This document shows positions 6,186-7,013 of a DNA stretch of 7,013 nt, in pieces. A program made the translations under genes and the position numbers. Location: assembly GCA_028287035.1 (NCBI GenBank), contig JAQBQL010000121.1:1-7013 (forward strand), in the 5' to 3' direction. Position 1 is the first letter of the stretch; every line of letters begins with the position of its first letter. This DNA comes from Labilithrix sp. GTDB taxonomy: Bacteria > Myxococcota > Polyangia > Polyangiales > Polyangiaceae. A model generated the notes under the pieces. The model was not told the DNA's origin. It saw only the letters and a program-made list of their open reading frames with translations, and did no database searches.

Positions 6186-6911
6186 GTGATCATCGCCGCG
6201 AAGACCGGCTGGTTCAACGCGTGGTTCGCGCGCCACGCGCGGGGCCGGATCCAGCGGACCTTCGGACGCGTGCTCGTCCAGGGGCTCGAGCGAACGCGCG
6301 GCCTGTGCGCCGGCTCCCCGGTGCTCTTCGTGGCGAATCACACGACGTGGTGGGACGCGCTCATCGCTCTGTACGCGTCCGAGCTGCTCCTCCGCGTCGA
6401 CGGCTACGCGATGATGGACGCGGCAAACCTCGCCAGGCTGCCGTTCTTCCGCCGGGTGGGCGCCTTCGGCGTCGATCTCGCGAGCCCTTCCGACGGCGCC
6501 CGCGGCATCCGCTATGCCGGCAAGCTGCTCGGCGCGCCCGGCCGGGCGGTGTGGGTCTTTCCCGAGGGCCGCGAGCGTTCGCCCTTCGCGCCCCTCGAGC
6601 TCCTCCCGGGCGCCGCGGTGATCGCGCGCATCCAGAAGCGAGCGCTCGTGGTGCCGGTCGGCCTTCGCTACGTGTTCGCGGGCGCCGAGCAGCCCGACCT
6701 CCGCATCTCCTTCGGCGAGCCGCTCGCCCGCGAGGTCGACGTGGACCGCGGGGTGCGCGCCCAGAAGGAGGCCATCGAGCGCGAGCTCGTACGCATCGAC
6801 ACTTCCTTCGAAGCCGAGCCGCTGCCGCCCGGCTTCGACGTCATCTTCGCGCGCCGGCCGAGCGCCGTGGGAAGGCTCGCGGAGCGCCTCCTTGCGCTGC
6901 TCCTTCGCTGA
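6186..6911 (+). CDS. PlsC-fold acyltransferase, CruD-like (carotenoid glycoside acyltransferase candidate)
   Basis: This 241-residue protein belongs to the lysophospholipid acyltransferase (PlsC) fold. The catalytic NHX4D motif is N51-H52-T-T-W-W-D57; the second block is FFRRVGAFGVD (87-97); the third is FPEGRER (125-131); the fourth is VVPVGLRY (155-162). The Trp-Trp inside the first motif, the FRRxGAFxVD block and the VWVFPEG form resemble CruD, which acylates the sugar of chlorobactene glucoside in green sulfur bacteria, more than housekeeping PlsC. Placed beside crtZ and, possibly, a glycosyltransferase, it may esterify a carotenoid glycoside; this substrate is inference, and a phospholipid or other lipid acyltransferase is the alternative. 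There is no signal peptide and no clear transmembrane helix, so a peripheral membrane protein is expected. The GTG start is set by AGGAGG eight bases upstream. It is divergent from crtZ across 14 bases. Confidence 0.8.
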   Translation: MIIAAKTGWFNAWFARHARGRIQRTFGRVLVQGLERTRGLCAGSPVLFVANHTTWWDALIALYASELLLRVDGYAMMDAANLARLPFFRRVGAFGVDLASPSDGARGIRYAGKLLGAPGRAVWVFPEGRERSPFAPLELLPGAAVIARIQKRALVVPVGLRYVFAGAEQPDLRISFGEPLAREVDVDRGVRAQKEAIERELVRIDTSFEAEPLPPGFDVIFARRPSAVGRLAERLLALLLR

Positions 6912-6928
6912 GGGCCGCACCGCGAAGG
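6902..6928. terminator. Weak hairpin at the end of the acyltransferase gene
   Basis: CCTTCGC (6902-6908) and GCGAAGG (6922-6928) are perfect inverted repeats with a 13-base loop that contains the TGA stop. There is no T-tract on either side, so this is at most a weak or factor-assisted terminator, and it could be chance in such GC-rich DNA. Confidence 0.2.
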
Positions 6929-7013
6929 CGCGCCCGCGCCACGACACCTGACGGGCCACGGCGGCCCGCGCGAGCGCCGCGGTCAGCGTCAGGTCCGCGA
7001 GGACCGCCTGCCC
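6912..7013 (-). CDS. Possible C-terminus of a glycosyltransferase (partial, at window edge)
   Basis: On the minus strand one frame, open through the right edge, reads as a hydrophobic Ala/Leu stretch (ADLTLTAALARAAVA) followed by RQVSWRGRAFAV. A helix followed by a V-x-W-R-G-R-x-aromatic/x-V ending resembles the C-termini of membrane family 2 glycosyltransferases such as ceramide glucosyltransferase/HpnI-like proteins. A carotenoid glycosyltransferase (CruC-like) would fit the neighbouring CruD-like gene. Only about 34 codons are visible and no catalytic motif can be seen. The frame has no stop before 6168, i.e. it stays open antisense to the whole acyltransferase gene, so the true 3' end cannot be placed; I stop the feature at the edge of the acyltransferase gene. 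The frame could also be chance in GC-rich DNA. Confidence 0.3.

Noticed and set aside
6168..6959. A 263-residue minus-strand gene opposite the acyltransferase
   Set aside because: The part antisense to the acyltransferase is Arg/Glu/Ala/His-rich and featureless. Only the stretch beyond 6911, continuing off the right edge, looks protein-like, and it is listed separately with low confidence.

Overview
The window is very GC-rich, with strong G/C preference at third codon positions, and almost every base is coding. It is a light-regulated carotenoid biosynthesis locus. The CarH-type B12 photoreceptor, the high GC, and the Ala/Pro-rich tail with an Asp-Ala-Gly-Pro-Asp-Ala stretch at the left edge suggest a myxobacterium or related Myxococcota. 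That taxonomic reading is inference only.

Layout from left to right. (1) 3-281, plus: C-terminal end of an unidentified protein with one membrane helix and a Pro/Ala-rich tail. (2) 241-798, minus: secreted thioredoxin-fold protein resembling YtfJ. (3) 795-1802, minus: MerR-type regulator with an adenosylcobalamin-binding domain (CarH-like), joined to gene 2 by an ATGA stop/start overlap. (4) 1818-3362, plus: phytoene desaturase CrtI, starting only 15 bases from carH. (5) 3367-4287, plus: phytoene synthase CrtB. (6) 4284-5732, plus: FAD-dependent CruA/CruP-family lycopene cyclase, overlapping crtB by ATGA. (7) 5608-6171, minus: CrtZ-type beta-carotene hydroxylase, converging on and overlapping the cyclase gene. 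(8) 6186-6911, plus: PlsC-fold acyltransferase resembling CruD, divergent from crtZ with only 14 bases between starts. (9) 6912-7013, minus: a possible glycosyltransferase C-terminus running off the right edge.

Inferred pathway: CrtB condenses two GGPP to phytoene, CrtI desaturates it to lycopene, the CruA-like enzyme cyclises lycopene to gamma/beta-carotene, and CrtZ hydroxylates the rings towards cryptoxanthin and zeaxanthin. The acyltransferase, with the possible glycosyltransferase at the edge, would fit a glycosylated and acylated end product. No GGPP synthase (crtE) lies in the window. CarH would hold the locus off in the dark with adenosylcobalamin bound and release it in light. Three in-register 11-base repeats at 1811-1843, between and over the carH and crtI starts, are a good candidate operator.

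Most unusual are the tandem-repeat operator candidate in a 15-base divergent junction, the translationally coupled carH-ytfJ pair, the use of a CruA-type cyclase, a 14-base divergent junction carrying two opposed Shine-Dalgarno sequences, and overprinted gene tails at the convergent junctions. No stretch over 300 bases lacks a gene. I saw no tRNA, rRNA, CRISPR array, insertion sequence or attachment site.
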